A stretch of DNA of 64,000 bases from positions 2,046,001 to 2,110,000 of the forward strand of contig NZ_CP084951.1 in NCBI RefSeq assembly GCF_022788655.1, in the 5' to 3' direction. Shown piece after piece: positions 61,545 through 64,000 of this stretch (positions are counted from its first letter, which is position 1; every line of letters starts with the position of its first letter). Origin of the DNA: Sulfitobacter indolifex. GTDB lineage: Bacteria > Pseudomonadota > Alphaproteobacteria > Rhodobacterales > Rhodobacteraceae. A program made the translations under genes and the position numbers. A model generated the notes under the pieces. It had not been told where the DNA came from and made no database searches. It saw nothing but the letters and a program-made list of their open reading frames with translations.

Positions 61545-62926
61545 CCGAGCCTTACGATATTGTCGTGATCGGCGGCGGCAATGCAGCACTTTGTGCCGCG
61601 ATCACCGCAGCCGAGGCCGGCGCCCGCGTGCTGATCCTAGAAACGGCACCGAAACCCTACCGGGGCGGCAATTCGCGCCACACCCGGAACTTCCGCTGTA
61701 TGCACCACGGGCCGCTGGGGCCACTGGTGGAAAGCTACACCGAAGAGGAATACCTCGCCGATTTGATGAAGGTGACGGGTGGCCAGACGAATGAGCACCT
61801 CGCCCGCCTCGCCATCCGCACTTCAGAGGAATGCCTGCCTTGGATGGAGGAACATGGCGTTCGCTTTCAGCCATCGCTCTCTGGCACCCTGTCCTTGGCA
61901 CGCACCAACGCCTTCTTCCGTGGCGGCGGCAAAAGCCTTGTGAACGCCTATTACCGCACTGCCGAGGGGTTGGGCGTGGATGTGCTTTATGAAGCTGCCG
62001 TGACCCATCTGGAACTGGAAGGCGACCGGGTGACGCGGGTGGATTACACCCATGAGGGGGCCGCTAAGAGCCTTTCGCCCAAATCTGTCGTCGTTGCTTC
62101 TGGTGGCTTTCAGGCGGATACCGACTGGCTGGCGCGCGCATGGGGACCAGCGGCGAAGAACTTTTTGATCCGCGGCACACCCTACAATCGCGGCGTGGTA
62201 CTGGCGGACCTGCTGGACCAAGGCATCGCACAGGTGGGCGACCCGACCCAATGCCATGCTGTCGCCATTGACGGGCGCGCGCCAAAGTTTGACGGCGGGA
62301 TCGTAACGCGGCTGGACTGCGTGCCCTTCTCCATCGTCGTCAACAAGGACGCGCAGCGTTTCTATGATGAGGGCGAAGATGTCTGGCCCAAACGCTACGC
62401 GATCTGGGGCCGTTTGGTGGCTGCCCAGCCCGAGCAGGTCGGTTATGTCATCATTGATGCGAAATCGTTGAACCTGTTCATGCCTTCCGTTTTTCCACCG
62501 ATTAAAGCCGATACGCTGGCGGAACTGGCCGGAAAGATGGGCCTACCCGCTGACGCGCTGGAGCAAACCGTGGCTGAGTTCAACGCCGCCTGCGGCGATC
62601 AAAGTGCCTTTCACTCCACCGAGCTTGACGGCGTGGCAACCACTGGGCTCACCCCGCCCAAGACGAACTGGGCGCGACCGATCACAGAGCCGCCGTTTTA
62701 CGGCTACAGCCTGCGCACCGGCGTCACTTTTACCTATCTCGGGCTGAAAGTGGATGAAAATGCGCAGTGTTCTAGCGCCGACCAGCCGGTCAGCAACCTC
62801 TGGGCGGCGGGGGAAACCATGGCGGGCTCAATCTTGGGCCAAGGCTATCTCGCCGGGTTTGGCATGACCATCGGCACCGTCTTCGGACGTATCGCAGGTA
62901 AGGAGGCCGCAGCTCATGCAAACTGA
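61541..62926 (+). CDS. tcuA: Tricarballylate dehydrogenase TcuA
   Basis: A 461-residue FAD enzyme of the succinate dehydrogenase/fumarate reductase flavoprotein superfamily. It starts YDIVVIGGGNAALCAAITAAEAG (GGGNAA at 11-16) and has YRGGNSRHTRNFRCMHHGP, the pattern of TcuA, which oxidises tricarballylate to cis-aconitate in Salmonella. The C-terminal GETMAGSILGQGYLAGFGMTIG closes the FAD site. Overlaps tcuB by 11 bp. Substrate assignment is by homology plus tctABC-like transport genes nearby. Confidence 0.9.
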   Translation: MTEPYDIVVIGGGNAALCAAITAAEAGARVLILETAPKPYRGGNSRHTRNFRCMHHGPLGPLVESYTEEEYLADLMKVTGGQTNEHLARLAIRTSEECLPWMEEHGVRFQPSLSGTLSLARTNAFFRGGGKSLVNAYYRTAEGLGVDVLYEAAVTHLELEGDRVTRVDYTHEGAAKSLSPKSVVVASGGFQADTDWLARAWGPAAKNFLIRGTPYNRGVVLADLLDQGIAQVGDPTQCHAVAIDGRAPKFDGGIVTRLDCVPFSIVVNKDAQRFYDEGEDVWPKRYAIWGRLVAAQPEQVGYVIIDAKSLNLFMPSVFPPIKADTLAELAGKMGLPADALEQTVAEFNAACGDQSAFHSTELDGVATTGLTPPKTNWARPITEPPFYGYSLRTGVTFTYLGLKVDENAQCSSADQPVSNLWAAGETMAGSILGQGYLAGFGMTIGTVFGRIAGKEAAAHAN

Positions 62927-63983
62927 TCTACTCCAAGAGGCGCGCCGTCAGGCCGAGATCTGCAACGCTTGCCGTTATTGCGAGGGCTACTGTTCTGTCT
63001 TCCCGGCTCTCCAAGCCGACCGCGCCTTCTCTGACGGGGATCTGACGCAACTTGCAAACCTCTGTCACAACTGTCGTGGCTGCTACTACGCGTGCCAATA
63101 CACCGCCCCGCATGAGTTTGAGCTGAACCTGCCGCAAGCCTTGGCCGATGTGCGCCAAGACAGCTGGGAAGAGTTCGCCTTTCCCCGCGCCGCCGGGAAA
63201 GCCTTTCAGAAAAATGGCCTCGCCATCGTGCTCGCCACCATCTTAGGCTTTGCCTTGCTGTTTTGGGCCGCCCGTGCGCTGGCCGCCGCGGGGGGCGAAG
63301 GTTTCTACGCGGTGCTGTCTCACAATGCGATGGTAGCGATCTTCTTGCCCGCCTTTCTATTTCCACTCTTCAGCATCGCCATCGGTCTGCGGCGTTATTG
63401 GCAAACGGTTGGCGGTGCCCCGGTTCGCCTATCTCACTTAAGCGGAGCCATCGCCTCGATTGCCGACATGCGCAACCTCAAGGGCGGCCACGGCGACGGC
63501 TGCAACTTTGAGGACGAAGACCGTTTCACCCATGCCCGGCGCTATGCGCATCAGGCGATTATGTATGGCTTTCTTCTGTGTTTCGCGTCGACCAGCGTGG
63601 GAACACTGATGCACTATCTACTGAATATGCCCGCCCCCTATGGGCTGTTCTCGGCGCCCAAGGTTTTGGGGCTCTCCGGTGGTGTTCTATTGGTGTTGGG
63701 CTGTAGCAAGATGGTCTGGCTCAAGCTGCGCTCGGACAAATCGCTCGGCGCGACCAATGCCTTTGGGGGAGAGATTGCTTTTACCGGGCTGTTGGGGTTT
63801 GTCGGGTTGAGCGGACTGTTGCTCTATGCGGCAAGTGGCACTGGCTGGATGCCGGGCCTTTTGGTCATACACCTTGGCGCGGTGCTGGCGTTCTTTCTGC
63901 TGACACCTTTCACCAAAATGGCGCATGGGTTTTACCGAATGGCGGCATTGGTAAGGGATGCGCAGAGGCGTGAGGGGGGCTAA
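62916..63983 (+). CDS. tcuB: TcuB, Fe-S membrane partner of tricarballylate dehydrogenase
   Basis: A 355-residue protein that reoxidises TcuA-bound FADH2 by passing electrons to the membrane. Two Cys clusters lie at Cys16/19/22/26 (ICNACRYCEGYC) and Cys50/53/56/60 (LCHNCRGCYYAC), suited to two 4Fe-4S centres. Six or so membrane helices follow, with conserved histidines (HARRYAHQAIMYGF, LMHYLLNM) that may ligate haem. Stop is 17 bp from the right edge of the window. Confidence 0.92.
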   Translation: MQTDLLQEARRQAEICNACRYCEGYCSVFPALQADRAFSDGDLTQLANLCHNCRGCYYACQYTAPHEFELNLPQALADVRQDSWEEFAFPRAAGKAFQKNGLAIVLATILGFALLFWAARALAAAGGEGFYAVLSHNAMVAIFLPAFLFPLFSIAIGLRRYWQTVGGAPVRLSHLSGAIASIADMRNLKGGHGDGCNFEDEDRFTHARRYAHQAIMYGFLLCFASTSVGTLMHYLLNMPAPYGLFSAPKVLGLSGGVLLVLGCSKMVWLKLRSDKSLGATNAFGGEIAFTGLLGFVGLSGLLLYAASGTGWMPGLLVIHLGAVLAFFLLTPFTKMAHGFYRMAALVRDAQRREGG

Positions 63984-64000
63984 CTTTGCGCTCTGCGAGA

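Overview
The window looks like a piece of a marine Roseobacter-group alphaproteobacterium (Rhodobacterales), probably Sulfitobacter or a close relative. The call rests on gene content seen here: a NaChBac-type sodium channel of the kind known from Sulfitobacter and Roseobacter, heterotetrameric sarcosine oxidase, two TauE/SafE exporters, a DUF1289 gene beside ruvX, and several binding-protein transporters (TRAP and TTT) for organic acids. Genes are dense, GC-rich and mostly in short operons. No rRNA, tRNA, intact insertion sequence or CRISPR array was recognised.

1-30.6 kb is mostly housekeeping. On the minus strand yajC-secD-secF-tauE-Mth938-ccmA-ccmB (ccmB runs off the window) joins Sec export to cytochrome c haem export. 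Divergent from it is serS, followed by a long nested inverted repeat (6878-7014) that may be a structured RNA. Then come a TspO-like protein, der, bamB with a YfgM-like partner, a DUF302 protein, a NavBac channel, an Atm1-type exporter, a LysM protein with a repetitive linker, a LOG-family enzyme, a RarD-like permease, a host-attachment-type protein, sodB with an FNR-type box, the sarcosine oxidase genes soxB, soxD, soxA and soxG (with a small membrane protein gene between soxB and soxD), ccmI-ruvX-DUF1289, a second TauE, a Bcr/CflA pump and dusA.

31.6-35.2 kb is an accessory scar. It lies directly upstream of dusA, a known integration hotspot. It is visibly more AT-rich than its surroundings, sparse in genes, and carries an orphan histidine kinase and a decayed tyrosine recombinase. 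35.2-41.8 kb is an iron-acquisition locus: a TonB-dependent receptor, a PiuC-type dioxygenase and exbB-exbD-tonB in one minus-strand run, with a convergent alpha-hydroxy-acid oxidase.

42.4-50.9 kb is a seven-gene minus-strand operon for (probably) D-amino acids or D-residue peptides: DauA-like dehydrogenase, TRAP dctM-dctP-dctQ, MlrC-type M81 metallopeptidase, N-acyl-D-amino-acid deacylase and a CobW-type metal chaperone, divergent from an XRE-cupin regulator across a perfect palindrome.

51.3-64 kb is a tricarboxylate locus. The TctDE two-component system is divergent from tctC, a tctA-tctB fusion, a PrpF-type aconitate isomerase/tautomerase, a universal stress protein, a 52-residue protein and a D-2-hydroxyacid dehydrogenase. 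These are followed by an AbrB-type permease and a GntR regulator sharing a palindromic operator, then tcuA and tcuB. The simplest reading is uptake of tricarballylate and/or trans-aconitate and conversion to cis-aconitate: PrpF would isomerise aconitates and TcuAB would oxidise tricarballylate. The two catabolic loci are the most coherent functional systems in the window.
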